The notes: generated by a model from the sequence alone, not told the origin. 64,000 nt of DNA from an uncultured Clostridia bacterium (GCA_944327625.1 CALVHL010000001.1:124001-188000), one strand, 5' to 3'; counted from the stretch's first letter, positions 7,780 to 16,992 are shown. Program-made: numbers and translations.

Positions 7780-10722
7780 ATGCTTGAAATCAAAGACCTG
7801 ACAAAAGTTTACCGAACGCGGGGCGGCGCGGACGTGGTCGCCCTTAACGGCGTATCGCTCGAGTTTGAGGATACTGGCATGGTGTTTCTGCTCGGCAAAT
7901 CGGGCAGCGGCAAGTCAACGCTGCTGAACCTGATTGGCGGACTTGACAGGCCCGACGGCGGCGAAATAATCGTCAAGGGCAGGGGCAGCGCGACGTTTTC
8001 GACAAGCGATTTCGACAGCTACCGCAATACGCTCGTCGGCTTTATCTTTCAGGAATACAACATTCTCAACGAGTTCACGGTAGAGGACAATATCGCGCTT
8101 GCGTTAGAACTTCAGGGCAAGCCCAAAGACAGGGAAAAGATTGCGTCCATACTGCGTTCGGTCGAGATGGAGGCGTATGCAAAGCGCAAGCCGAACACTC
8201 TGTCGGGCGGACAGAAACAGAGAATAGCCATTGCCCGCGCGTTAGTCAAAGATCCCGAAATCATAATGGCGGACGAGCCGACGGGCGCGCTCGATTCGGC
8301 GACTGGCAAGCAGGTTTTCGAGACGTTGAAGCGGCTGTCGGAGAGCAGGCTCGTAATAGTCGTGTCGCACGACCGCGAGTTTGCCGAGACTTACGGCGAC
8401 AGAATAATCGAACTCAAGGACGGCAAAGTGGTCTCCGACGTCACCAAGCACAGGGTTGCGCCGAAGACTGACGGCGAGAACATCAGCTTTCTCGGCGACA
8501 ACACCATATCCGTCAAAAGCGGAGCAAAGCTTACAGACAGGGAGCTGGAGCGAATAAGCAAATTCATAACTTCGGCGTCGGAGGACGTGCTTATAACTCA
8601 CGATTCCGGAGATATAGAGGCGTTCAGACGGCAGGCGCGCATAGATGCGGACGGCGCGAGAGAGCAGTTTGAAAACACCGTTCGGGAAAACATATCCGTC
8701 AGGGAATATTCTCCCGACGAAAGTCGTTTCATTCGTTCGCGCCTGCCCCTTCGACACGCGATCAAGATAGGCGCAAGCAGTCTTAAAATCAAGCCGTTCA
8801 GACTGTTCTTCACGATATTGCTTACGACCGCCGCGTTCGTGATGTTCGGACTGTTTTCGACGCTCATGCTGTTCGACGGTTCGCATACGATAGCGGAGAG
8901 CCTCAAGATGTCCGACTATGAATACATAATCTGCGGCAAGCGCTATTCGTATGTGTCTAAGAACTATCTCGGCGACGAACTTATGAGCGAGGTCAGCGGG
9001 ACAAAAGCAGCGGCGTTCAAGGATGCGGAGGCCGAGGAGTTGTGGAACGACGTCAGCGCGGATGCGGTTATGGCGTTCAACTATTCTGACGCCAACTACA
9101 GCCGCGTAAGTTTCACGATCAATAATGTGGTTGGCGAAAAGGAAGGCGTCTACAAGACCGCGCTTTCGGGCTTCGGTGTTACCTCGAAGAATTCCTTCTA
9201 CCGCGAGAAAAAAATACTTTGGGGCAGCTATCCCGATTCTGCCGACGAAGTGATGATCTCCGACTATACTTATGCCGCTCTCCGTGCGTGCGAGGGCGTC
9301 AAATTCGGGGACGAAACGGTTAAAATAAATAACTACGACGATTTGTCTTCCGCAAGACTTGAACTGGACACAAATCTGTATTTCCGTATATGCGGCGTCT
9401 ATGAGGCGCAGAAAGTGCCCGAAAAATATATTTCGCAGGGCGTCAGCTATCAGGACATTCGCTACGAATGGGAAAGGGAACTTTCAAGCGGCTTCTATAA
9501 CTTTGCGATCGTGTCCGACGACTTCTATGAGACCAATTTTAACGCGTTCAGAAATCAGTCTGACGCCGAGTCGCCTTACGACTATTTTGTCACTTTAAGC
9601 GATTTTAAACTTCTCGGCTGGGACGGGTTTGTCTATTCGGTTTTCGGCGCGTCGCGCTATCCCGCAGAGGCAGGATATCAGCAGCTGGACGTCTATGGTA
9701 TGGACGGCAATCGGTTAACGGCGCTCGGCGACGGGAGCATAGCCGTTTCGTCGTACGTGATTTTTGACAAGCTCTATAATTCCGCCGAAATGTATTTTGC
9801 GGAGAGCGGGCATGCCGACGTCTATGACGAATGGATGTCGGACGAGAACGGCATTTCCATCAGCGGCAAGCTGGACATTGTCTACTCAGGCAAAGACGAT
9901 TACGGGTATGTGTCAGACGAGACGCGTGCGAAGTATCTGTCGGATGTCGTCGCCTTTTTCGTCGAAAACGGCATAGTCGATTCGTTCGCCGTTTCTGTCT
10001 CGGACGGCAACGGCAGCACGGTCGCCGAGTGCCAAGTTGCGGGCGTATTCTTCAACAATTTATTTGACGCCTATTGCTACGCCTCCGACGACGCATATTC
10101 GGCGCTCGTTGCGTCAGATAGCAACGCCTGGCGCTATGAGGAGTATACGGCATACGACAAGACGGGTGACAAGTATAACCTTGCGATATTTGATAGAAAT
10201 AACAGAGTAATCGATGAGATGGCCGAGAGAATGGAGGCGGAAGCAGACGATTCGTTTGTAGATATAACCAATCCGCTCGTCTCGCAGATAATGGTATTCA
10301 TGGAGCTGATAGCCGTGCTTTCCAAGGTATTCCTGTATGTCGGAATAGCGTTTGCCGTATTCTCCATGCTGCTGCTTTTCAACTTCATCTCAGTTTCGAT
10401 AGTCAACAAGAAAAAGGAGATAGGCATACTCCGTGCGGTGGGAGCGCGCAGCGCGGACGTGTTCCGAATCTTTTTTGCAGAGTCTGCGATTATAACCCTC
10501 ACGTGTCTCGTTGCGGCAATAATAATTTCGGCGATGCTGTGCGCGTCGTTCAACTCGATGATTGCAGCCGAACTTACAATACCGCTCGCGCTGTTCGTGT
10601 TCGGTCCGTTGTCCGTACTCATAATGGTAGTGATAGCCGTCCTGACGTCGGTAATCTCAACTTTCCTGCCGGTGTACTCCATTGCAAAAAAACGCCCGGT
10701 CGAAAGCATAAGAGCATTATAA
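7780..10722 (+). CDS. ABC exporter: ATPase fused to FtsX-type permease (MacB-like topology)
   Basis: 980 aa. Residues 1-220 are an ABC ATPase of the LolD/MacB type: Walker A GKSGSGKST, Q-loop FIFQEYNIL, signature LSGGQKQRIAIARAL, Walker B IIMADEPTGALD. A linker leads to a membrane helix at about 345-370 (FRLFFTILLTTAAFVMFGLF), then about 480 residues of extracytoplasmic domain, and three C-terminal membrane helices in an FtsX fold containing KKEIGILRAVGARSADVF. Such fused proteins export peptides, lipoproteins or antibiotics, or act in mechanotransmission. Substrate unknown; no periplasmic adaptor is encoded nearby, as expected for a monoderm. RBS GGAG about 15 nt upstream, spanning the bcp stop. 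Confidence 0.92.
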   Translation: MLEIKDLTKVYRTRGGADVVALNGVSLEFEDTGMVFLLGKSGSGKSTLLNLIGGLDRPDGGEIIVKGRGSATFSTSDFDSYRNTLVGFIFQEYNILNEFTVEDNIALALELQGKPKDREKIASILRSVEMEAYAKRKPNTLSGGQKQRIAIARALVKDPEIIMADEPTGALDSATGKQVFETLKRLSESRLVIVVSHDREFAETYGDRIIELKDGKVVSDVTKHRVAPKTDGENISFLGDNTISVKSGAKLTDRELERISKFITSASEDVLITHDSGDIEAFRRQARIDADGAREQFENTVRENISVREYSPDESRFIRSRLPLRHAIKIGASSLKIKPFRLFFTILLTTAAFVMFGLFSTLMLFDGSHTIAESLKMSDYEYIICGKRYSYVSKNYLGDELMSEVSGTKAAAFKDAEAEELWNDVSADAVMAFNYSDANYSRVSFTINNVVGEKEGVYKTALSGFGVTSKNSFYREKKILWGSYPDSADEVMISDYTYAALRACEGVKFGDETVKINNYDDLSSARLELDTNLYFRICGVYEAQKVPEKYISQGVSYQDIRYEWERELSSGFYNFAIVSDDFYETNFNAFRNQSDAESPYDYFVTLSDFKLLGWDGFVYSVFGASRYPAEAGYQQLDVYGMDGNRLTALGDGSIAVSSYVIFDKLYNSAEMYFAESGHADVYDEWMSDENGISISGKLDIVYSGKDDYGYVSDETRAKYLSDVVAFFVENGIVDSFAVSVSDGNGSTVAECQVAGVFFNNLFDAYCYASDDAYSALVASDSNAWRYEEYTAYDKTGDKYNLAIFDRNNRVIDEMAERMEAEADDSFVDITNPLVSQIMVFMELIAVLSKVFLYVGIAFAVFSMLLLFNFISVSIVNKKKEIGILRAVGARSADVFRIFFAESAIITLTCLVAAIIISAMLCASFNSMIAAELTIPLALFVFGPLSVLIMVVIAVLTSVISTFLPVYSIAKKRPVESIRAL

Positions 10723-10890
10723 GATTGGTTTATATAAACATATTCAGGTCGTTTATTTATGCTGCAATATGTTTTATTGACTATATCTATCGTAAAATGA
10801 ACTTAATTATCAGAAATTCGATTGAAAATGCAAATATAAAATACGGTTTTTGCAATGTATTTCTGTAAGGCGTTATGCTATAATCTGTTC
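10723..10890. other. AT-rich spacer with inverted repeat and an extended -10 promoter
   Basis: No convincing gene. AAACATATT (10736-10744) and AATATGTTT (10766-10774) can form a weak terminator-like hairpin for the ABC gene. An extended -10 box, TGCTATAAT (10876-10884), lies near the right end with no clear -35, and could start transcription near 10891 into the hairpin-rich segment. A 23-codon ORF at 10797-10868 lacks a ribosome-binding site. Confidence 0.4.
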
Positions 10891-11369
10891 AGGAATAAAG
10901 GTTAAATGCTTTAATTTCAGATGTGTTGTTTCTTCCCTCATTATCAGCAATTTGATGCGGGCGGGCGGAAGATCAGAATTCTCCTTAAAAAATCATAACC
11001 TATTCCGCCCGCCTGAAATCGCCGTCTTAACGGGTTCTATCCCGATAAGCTATGCGGAAAAGTCGGCTTTCTATCTCTCCATCGTCCGCCTTTTCCGCCT
11101 TATATACCGACCGTAAGCGCAATTGGTCTCAGGCTTTGCCATCACCCTGAAATCATCGCATGGCGCTTACCCCGAATTTGCCGCGCATTTCCTGCCGCCA
11201 TCAGCGATTGGAGCGCAAGCATCGTCTTTTGTTCTTAAATCTCCTCCGATTTATCATTATCTTTCATCGGCGGTCAGGTTTATGCGCGGGGTGCGGTCGG
11301 TCAGCATCTTCTTTGATGCACCTTCGACATACCCGCAGGGGAAAAGCCCCTGCGGATATGTCATTTTTT
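10891..11369 (+). ncRNA. Candidate structured non-coding RNA ending in a strong terminator
   Basis: About 480 nt without a credible gene but with a succession of local inverted repeats. These are an 11-bp perfect stem 10960-10970/11003-11013; CGGG/CCCG at 11031-11044; a 9-bp stem 11054-11062/11090-11098; an 8-bp stem 11113-11120/11163-11170 enclosing TCAGG/CCTGA; CCGAT/ATCGG at 11246-11270; GCATC/GATGC at 11304-11319. It closes with a 15-bp terminator. An extended -10 box lies just upstream. It matches none of the RNA classes I could check from memory (RNase P, tmRNA, SRP RNA, 6S, T-box). It could instead be a dispersed repeat. Confidence 0.4.
11326..11369 (+). terminator. Strong intrinsic terminator closing the hairpin-rich segment
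   Basis: Stem GACATA (11326-11331) with TATGTC (11357-11362) and CCGCAGGGG (11333-11341) with CCCCTGCGG (11347-11355), one C-A mismatch, loop AAAAG, then six T residues at 11364-11369. Only the plus strand has the T tail, which sets the direction of transcription. Confidence 0.85.
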
Positions 11370-11404
11370 GCGCCTCAAAAGCGCCCTTTTAATTTTTCCG
11401 AGTA

Positions 11405-11433
11405 TTGACAACCAGCCGTCCATAATGTAAAAT
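11405..11433 (+). promoter_or_regulatory. Sigma-A promoter of the LytTR-GHKL operon
   Basis: TTGACA (11405-11410), 17-nt spacer, TAAAAT (11428-11433), 30 nt before the regulator start. Confidence 0.8.
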
Positions 11434-11462
11434 GGGTACATAGTTATCGGGGGATATGAATT

Positions 11463-12182
11463 ATGATGAATGTTGCGGTCGTGGAGGATAAGGACAGTTC
11501 GGCTGAAAGGCTGATTTCGTTCATAGACAAATATTCCGCAGAGAGCGGGCAGAAATTCAACGTCGTCCGCTTCGGGAGCGGCGACGAGCTTCTCAAAGAT
11601 TATTGCGCTACCTTTGCCGTGATATTCATGGATATTCAGATGCCTGGCAAAAACGGCATGGATACGGCGTTTGAACTGAGAAAAATAGACAAGACGGTCT
11701 CGATAATATTCATAACCCGCATGGTTCAGTTTGCCCAGAAGGGCTACGAGGTCGACGCGGTAAGCTTTCTCGTCAAGCCCGTGACCTATTACGACTTTTC
11801 AATGAAATTCCGCAAGGCGCTCGACATCTATCTCATGCACGAAGAAAAGGGCATAATGATAACCATGGCGGGCGGCATGCGCCGCATTTCGACCGATAAA
11901 CTTATGTATGTCGAGATAATAAGGCACAGGTTGTATTATCATCTTGTCGACGACGTCATCGAGGTGACGGGCGTGCTTGCCAACGTCGAAAACGAGCTCA
12001 GAAAGTACGGCTTCCTGCGCTGTAACAAGTGCTATCTCGTCAACCCCAAGTTCATAGTCAACGTCAAGAACTGCGAAGTGCAGGTGGGCAATCAGGTATT
12101 GCAGATCAGCCGACCGCGCCGCGCATCGTTCATGGCGGAGCTTGCCAACTGGTTCGCAGGTGCGGGCGGGGGAGAAAGCTGA
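11463..12182 (+). CDS. LytTR-family response regulator
   Basis: 239 aa. N-terminal receiver with the acidic pair VVEDKD near residue 8, phospho-acceptor Asp57 in IFMDIQMPGKNG, and the Lys of FLVKPV near 107; C-terminal LytTR DNA-binding domain from about 130, with YVEIIRHRLYYHL and FLRCNKCYLVNPKFI. AgrA/VirR-like transcription factor, phosphorylated by the kinase encoded next; their reading frames overlap by one base (TGATG). RBS GGGGGA at 11449-11454; the start could also be the second of two adjacent ATGs. Upstream of glycoside hydrolase genes, so these are candidate targets, but no clear LytTR direct repeat was found in front of them. Confidence 0.93.
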   Translation: MMNVAVVEDKDSSAERLISFIDKYSAESGQKFNVVRFGSGDELLKDYCATFAVIFMDIQMPGKNGMDTAFELRKIDKTVSIIFITRMVQFAQKGYEVDAVSFLVKPVTYYDFSMKFRKALDIYLMHEEKGIMITMAGGMRRISTDKLMYVEIIRHRLYYHLVDDVIEVTGVLANVENELRKYGFLRCNKCYLVNPKFIVNVKNCEVQVGNQVLQISRPRRASFMAELANWFAGAGGGES

Positions 12183-13564
12183 TGGATATGTATTCGGTTT
12201 TATCCGATTTCCTGCGCATAATATTGGAATTCGTGCTGGAAATTTACGTGTTCTGCGCGCTCGTCACGCTCAGGCTCAGCAGGGCAAAACATTTCGCGCT
12301 CAGGGTTTCGGCAATACTCGGCGTATTCGCCGTCGCGTTCGGCGCGGCATGCCTCTACAACCTTTTCGGAAACAACGTATTGGGCAGGGTACTGATATAC
12401 ACTTCGTTATTTTTCGTCATAACCCTGCATATCCGCCTTTGCTTTGACGAAAGTTATAAGACGGGCGTATTCTGCTGTTGTCTTGCCTACGCCGCGCAGA
12501 ACCTCACGTATAAGCTCTTTCTCGTCTGCTTCGGCATCGGCGAGGCGTTAAGACTGTACGACGGCTGGAACGACAATTTCGAGCTCTTTTATCGCCTCGT
12601 CTACTATTCTTTCTTCATTATCGCGGCGACGGGGCTGTATTTTATCGTCATTCGCCCGCTCTCGCGCAGAATGACCGACAGCAAGATAAATTACCGTATG
12701 CTCATCACTGCGGTGACGGTGCTCGGCATAACCGTCGTGCTGTGCTCTTTCGAGGACATATATTTTGCCGAACTGTGCGTCGAAAGGATAGGCAGGTTCG
12801 ACAATGAGGTATATTACGTTCTCTGGCAGACGGGCAACATATTCTCTGTCGTATGCTGCGCAATCGTCATGCTGCTCATCACCAAGACAGTCGAGCAGAA
12901 CAATCTCGAACGCGAGGTAGAGTATCTCCAATACGCCATAAAGCAGAGCAAACAGCAGTACGAGATTTCGCGCGACACTATCGACATGATAAACATAAAG
13001 TGTCACGACATAAAGTATAAGCTGAGCGAAATATTCGCCGAACGGGGCGACATAAGCAGAGACGCGGCGGCAGACCTCTACAAGAGCATAAACATATACG
13101 ATTCAAAGGTAGAGACGGGCAATAAACTGCTCGACGTTCTGCTCACCGAAAAGAGCCTCTTTTGCGAGCAGAACGACATTAAATTTACCTGCATGGTAGA
13201 AGGCGAGCTGCTGTCGTTCATGGACAGCGGAGATCTCTGTTGTCTTTTCGGCAATATCATAGACAATGCGCTCGAAGCCGTCATCAACCTGCAGGACAGG
13301 GACAAGAGGATAGTCAATATCGTCATCAAGCGGCACAACGACCTCATAATTTTGCAGGAGGAGAATTACTTTGCGGGCGAGCTCGAATTTAAGGAAGGGT
13401 TGCCCGTAACAACTAAATCGGACACAAATTATCACGGCTTCGGTTCGCGCAGCATAAGGATGATCGCCCGAAAGTACGGCGGCGAGCTGACTACTTTCGT
13501 GACGGAGGATGTGTTCCACCTCAATATTTTATTCGGTGCTTCCCGCTCAAAGAGTGCAGAATAA
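12182..13564 (+). CDS. GHKL-domain sensor histidine kinase (AgrC-like)
   Basis: 460 aa. About six membrane helices over residues 1-235 form the sensor, followed by a coiled coil (about 240-270), the phospho-acceptor region INIKCHDIKYKL (His275), the N box FGNIIDNALEAV near 355, and a glycine box GFGSRSIRMIARKYGG near 430. This is the HATPase_c_5/GHKL type found in peptide-sensing kinases. Start at 12182 is preceded by GGGGGAG and overlaps the regulator stop. No agrB-like processing protease lies in the window, so the signal is unknown: a peptide made elsewhere, or a sugar-related cue given the downstream genes. Confidence 0.9.
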   Translation: MDMYSVLSDFLRIILEFVLEIYVFCALVTLRLSRAKHFALRVSAILGVFAVAFGAACLYNLFGNNVLGRVLIYTSLFFVITLHIRLCFDESYKTGVFCCCLAYAAQNLTYKLFLVCFGIGEALRLYDGWNDNFELFYRLVYYSFFIIAATGLYFIVIRPLSRRMTDSKINYRMLITAVTVLGITVVLCSFEDIYFAELCVERIGRFDNEVYYVLWQTGNIFSVVCCAIVMLLITKTVEQNNLEREVEYLQYAIKQSKQQYEISRDTIDMINIKCHDIKYKLSEIFAERGDISRDAAADLYKSINIYDSKVETGNKLLDVLLTEKSLFCEQNDIKFTCMVEGELLSFMDSGDLCCLFGNIIDNALEAVINLQDRDKRIVNIVIKRHNDLIILQEENYFAGELEFKEGLPVTTKSDTNYHGFGSRSIRMIARKYGGELTTFVTEDVFHLNILFGASRSKSAE

Positions 13565-13585
13565 GTAAAAAAAATGCAGTTTAAG

Positions 13586-13622
13586 AAACGCTCATTGACA
13601 ATGAGTGTTTTTTTATTACAAT
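13586..13622 (+). promoter_or_regulatory. Overlapping terminator and promoter between kinase and GH16 gene
   Basis: A hairpin of 11 bp (13586-13596 with 13600-13610, loop GAC) followed by a T-run ends the LytTR-GHKL unit. The -35 box TTGACA (13595-13600) sits across the hairpin loop, then a 16-nt spacer and TACAAT (13617-13622) make a promoter for the GH16 gene at 13658. Confidence 0.75.
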
Positions 13623-13657
13623 GAAATCGAACAAAACCTGACGGAGAGAACAGAAAA

Positions 13658-14458
13658 ATGAAAGTAAATAACAGACATAAGACTTTTAAGGTTATTTCGG
13701 CAATGGTTGCCGCAATCGTCTGCGGCGCGGCGCTCATGCCCGCCTGTATATTTGACGACGCGACGGACGGAACTATAAAGCCCGGCACCCCGCACGAATC
13801 TGCGGCGGGCATTCCCGACAGATATACTCTGCAAAGCGAAAAGATAGTCAATTTCGCAAAGAACAAGACGGCGGACTTCTATGCCGCGCACGGTTACAGC
13901 AACGGCGATCCGTTCAACTGCACCTGGAGCAGGGACAGCGCGGTAATTTCAGACGGCATACTCAGCATGACCGTATCGAAGGGCGATAAGGGCTATTACG
14001 GTGCGGAATACCGTTCGGAAAACGCCTATTCTTACGGCTTTTATTCGGTCTGCATGAAGGCTGCCGACTGCCCAGGCATAGTTTCGTCATTCTTCACCTA
14101 TACAAACAGACCGTATTGGGACGAGATTGACATAGAATTTCTCGGCAAGGACATGACCTCGGTACAGTTCAACTACTATACGAAGGGCGAAGGTCAGCAC
14201 GAATATTCCTACAACCTCGGTTTCGATGCGTCCGAGGGCTTTCACGAATACGCATTCGACTGGCAGCAGGACTATATAGTCTGGTACGTCGACGGCAAGG
14301 CGGTATATAAGGCGACCGAAAATATCCCTGCTTTGCCCCAGCAGATAATGATGAACGTCTGGAACTGTATCGGACACGACGAATGGACGGGCGCGCTCGA
14401 CGAAAGCGGGCTGCCTGCCACGGCTGAGTATCTGTGGGTTGGTTACAGCCCCTCATAA
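13658..14458 (+). CDS. GH16 beta-glucanase (licheninase/laminarinase-like), lipoprotein
   Basis: 266 aa. N-terminal signal with lipobox MPAC near residue 31, so it is likely lipid-anchored on the cell surface. The rest is one GH16 beta-jelly-roll domain. The catalytic signature WDEIDIEFLG provides Glu156 (nucleophile), Asp158 and Glu160 (acid/base) in the compact ExDxE spacing typical of the beta-1,3-1,4-glucanase/laminarinase branch. Expected to cut mixed-linkage or beta-1,3-glucan outside the cell. RBS GGAGAG upstream. First gene of a GH16-GH16-GH3 set, 35 nt before the next. Confidence 0.9.
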   Translation: MKVNNRHKTFKVISAMVAAIVCGAALMPACIFDDATDGTIKPGTPHESAAGIPDRYTLQSEKIVNFAKNKTADFYAAHGYSNGDPFNCTWSRDSAVISDGILSMTVSKGDKGYYGAEYRSENAYSYGFYSVCMKAADCPGIVSSFFTYTNRPYWDEIDIEFLGKDMTSVQFNYYTKGEGQHEYSYNLGFDASEGFHEYAFDWQQDYIVWYVDGKAVYKATENIPALPQQIMMNVWNCIGHDEWTGALDESGLPATAEYLWVGYSPS

Positions 14459-14493
14459 GGGTTAAAATATTTTATATATTCAGGAGGAAGATT

Positions 14494-16908
14494 ATGAAAA
14501 AGAGGACAGTTGCATTGTTTGTCGCGCTGGTCACTTCTGCCGTAGCAGGCACGTCGGTATTATCCGCGTGCAAGCTTCACGACGAACCGTTGACGGGCTC
14601 GATGCTTGCAGACTTTACGAAGGGTGAGGCGGAGACTTTCTTTGCCTCGGACGGCTGGGCAAATTCCGAATGGTTCAACTCTGCCTGGACGGCTGACAAC
14701 ATCAGCTATGAGGGCGGCAAGATGAGCCTCAGCATAACCGAAAACCCCGACGGCGACTATACGACGCATAACGAGTATTTCGGCGGCGAGGCGCGCACTT
14801 ACCAGTTCTTCGGCTACGGCGACTATGAAGTGAGAATGAAGCCGTCGTCGGCTGTCGGCACGGTCAGCGCGTTCTTTACCTGCACGGGCGACTACGATAT
14901 CGGTCAGGACGGTACGCCCAATCCCTGGGACGAGATTGACATAGAGTTCCGCGGCAACCTTAAAAATATAGTTCAGTTCAACTACTTCGTCGACGGCGTC
15001 GGCGGACACGAGCACGAATACAACCTCGGCTTCGACGCCACGGCAGAATTCCACGAGTACGGCTTCCGCTGGACTTCGGAATATATCGTCTGGTTTGTCG
15101 ACGACGAACCCGTATACAAGGTAACGGCTTCGGCTAAAAATCCTCTGCCTTCGACGCCGGGCAGAATACTCATGAATCACTGGTGCGGCGTGCCCGATTC
15201 GGCTGGCTGGATGGGCAAGTATGAGGGCGTGAGCGACAAGACCACGCAGTACGAGTGGGTTAAGACCTCTGCAACGCCCGTCGGAACTATTCCCGACGAT
15301 CCCGTCATCGACGACACGAACTATGAGGAGTTCACGGGCGATTGGTCGACTATCGACGATATAGCCACCGACTTCGCTTCGAGCACGGAAGGGCTCTACA
15401 CCGTGACCAACGACGGCACTTCGGCAAACATAACCTATACCGACGTCAAGGCTTCGAGCTATCAGAACGTCAAGACTTCGGTCAGCGCATATTCCGAGGG
15501 CAAGAACTGGATGCACATCGACATAGCCAACAACGGCGAAGAAGAAGTCAGCGTGCGCATCAATATCCGCAACCTCACTTCGACGATAAATTCTTACGGC
15601 TTCGGCGACGGCGAAGTGCTTGACACCAAGCCCAACGACGGCACGTTTGTATACGTTCCCGCAGGCGAGAGAGTGGAGGTAGAGATCAAGTACGAGGGCG
15701 TTGCAGACAACTTCGAGCTCATGATCGATTCGGCGCGCACGGGCAGCGGCACTTATGCGGGCGACATAACCGTCAGCGGCGTCAAGTTTGCCGTTCAGGG
15801 CGAAGTCGTAATCCCCGAAGAACCCGAAAGCCATAACGACGGCGTTATCATAAACGGCGTAAATAAGGTGTTCGGCGGCGACGTAGGCGGCAGTCTCTAC
15901 ATAATCAATACCGACGCCGAAAACAACAGCATGAACGTCACCTATTCGGGCGTTGCAGGCGCAACCTACAAGAATATAAATGCGCCCGTAAAGGACATTG
16001 CGTCCACCAAGAATATTCTCAGGGCTAAGATAACCAATAACGGCACCGAGAGCGTCACCGTCAGGGGCGACATAATTTCCGAAACGCAGGTAACCGCAGA
16101 CACAAAGGCGTGCAACCTTTCGGCAACGCAGGACGGCGTAGCCGTTGCAACCGACTTGCAGCACGGCGGCTCTACTTTCGTAATCGCGGCAGGGCAGACG
16201 GCTTTAATAGAGATTATCTACGACGCCTCCAAAGTGCCTTCCGGCCTGCAATTCATGATTGACAGTTCGGTATATGGCGACACGGCAACGCACAGCGGCG
16301 ACGTAACCTTCTCCGAAATAGTATTTGACGGCGAATACGTGCCCGAAACGCCCGAAGAACCCGTAGAGCCCGTAGAGCCCGAAGAACCCGAAGAACCCGG
16401 CGAAACGCCTTCCGAACCCGTATTTACCAATGCAGAGCTTACTTTCTACTCGGCTTCCGGCTATAACGTGGCACAGTCCGGACAGAACGTAAACACCATC
16501 GATGTTACATATAACGGTCTTGAAGGCGGCTACTGCAACATCGGTGCAGACATTGCGACCTACGCGACTGACTGCAATACTTTCAGGGTTACCATAAAGA
16601 ACAACGGAGATACCCAGTCCACCGTAAGAATCGATATTCAGGGCAGTGATAAAGTCGGCAATACAGAAGCCTGCAACCTCAGCGCTACCTGCACTGGCGG
16701 CAGCAACATAAAAACCGATACCGAGTGGGGCGGATCGTTCGTCACCATAGCCGCAGGCGAGGAAGTTACCTTTACAATCACCTATCAGCCCGACGGCGAG
16801 AGGGGAACGGTTGTACACATGTTAATATACATGGATTCCTGCGACGGCAATCACGCAACCGCGACGGGCAACCTGACGTTCAGCGGGTTTGCATTCGCGA
16901 AAGTCTGA
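14494..16908 (+). CDS. Modular GH16 beta-glucanase with three repeated C-terminal modules, lipoprotein
   Basis: 804 aa. Signal peptide with lipobox LSAC (about residue 24-27), then a GH16 domain to about residue 275 with WDEIDIEFRGN (Glu147, Asp149, Glu151). It continues with three related beta-rich modules at about 279-440, 458-612 and 647-804. Each has a NxTYxGVxG-like strand and a KITNNGTESVTVR-type strand, which suggests carbohydrate-binding modules. A Pro/Glu-rich linker (about 616-640) separates modules 2 and 3. The frame is open from 14434, but the ATG at 14494 has GGAGGA 8 nt upstream and the signal peptide. Paralogue of the preceding gene. Confidence 0.9.
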   Translation: MKKRTVALFVALVTSAVAGTSVLSACKLHDEPLTGSMLADFTKGEAETFFASDGWANSEWFNSAWTADNISYEGGKMSLSITENPDGDYTTHNEYFGGEARTYQFFGYGDYEVRMKPSSAVGTVSAFFTCTGDYDIGQDGTPNPWDEIDIEFRGNLKNIVQFNYFVDGVGGHEHEYNLGFDATAEFHEYGFRWTSEYIVWFVDDEPVYKVTASAKNPLPSTPGRILMNHWCGVPDSAGWMGKYEGVSDKTTQYEWVKTSATPVGTIPDDPVIDDTNYEEFTGDWSTIDDIATDFASSTEGLYTVTNDGTSANITYTDVKASSYQNVKTSVSAYSEGKNWMHIDIANNGEEEVSVRINIRNLTSTINSYGFGDGEVLDTKPNDGTFVYVPAGERVEVEIKYEGVADNFELMIDSARTGSGTYAGDITVSGVKFAVQGEVVIPEEPESHNDGVIINGVNKVFGGDVGGSLYIINTDAENNSMNVTYSGVAGATYKNINAPVKDIASTKNILRAKITNNGTESVTVRGDIISETQVTADTKACNLSATQDGVAVATDLQHGGSTFVIAAGQTALIEIIYDASKVPSGLQFMIDSSVYGDTATHSGDVTFSEIVFDGEYVPETPEEPVEPVEPEEPEEPGETPSEPVFTNAELTFYSASGYNVAQSGQNVNTIDVTYNGLEGGYCNIGADIATYATDCNTFRVTIKNNGDTQSTVRIDIQGSDKVGNTEACNLSATCTGGSNIKTDTEWGGSFVTIAAGEEVTFTITYQPDGERGTVVHMLIYMDSCDGNHATATGNLTFSGFAFAKV

Positions 16909-16931
16909 TAAAAAAGTCTGATAAAAATGAG

Positions 16932-16953
16932 GAGAGCGGCTCTGTCCGCTCTC
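16932..16953 (+). other. Hairpin between GH16 and GH3 genes
   Basis: Perfect 8-bp stem GAGAGCGG/CCGCTCTC with a 6-nt loop and no T-run. It is more likely an mRNA-stabilising or processing element than a terminator, and could set different GH16 and GH3 levels in one transcript. Confidence 0.45.
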
Positions 16954-16992
16954 TGAAATAATGTTCAAAAATATAAAATCAAGGGAACTTTT

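Noticed and set aside
11123-11408. Open reading frames of 80-90 codons on the plus strand in the hairpin-rich segment
   Set aside because: No ribosome-binding sites, biased composition, and they run through the terminator stem; more likely by-products of GC-rich hairpins.
12029-12181. Upstream extension of the histidine kinase frame
   Set aside because: It overlaps the LytTR regulator in another frame; the ATG at 12182 has a good ribosome-binding site and begins the first membrane helix.
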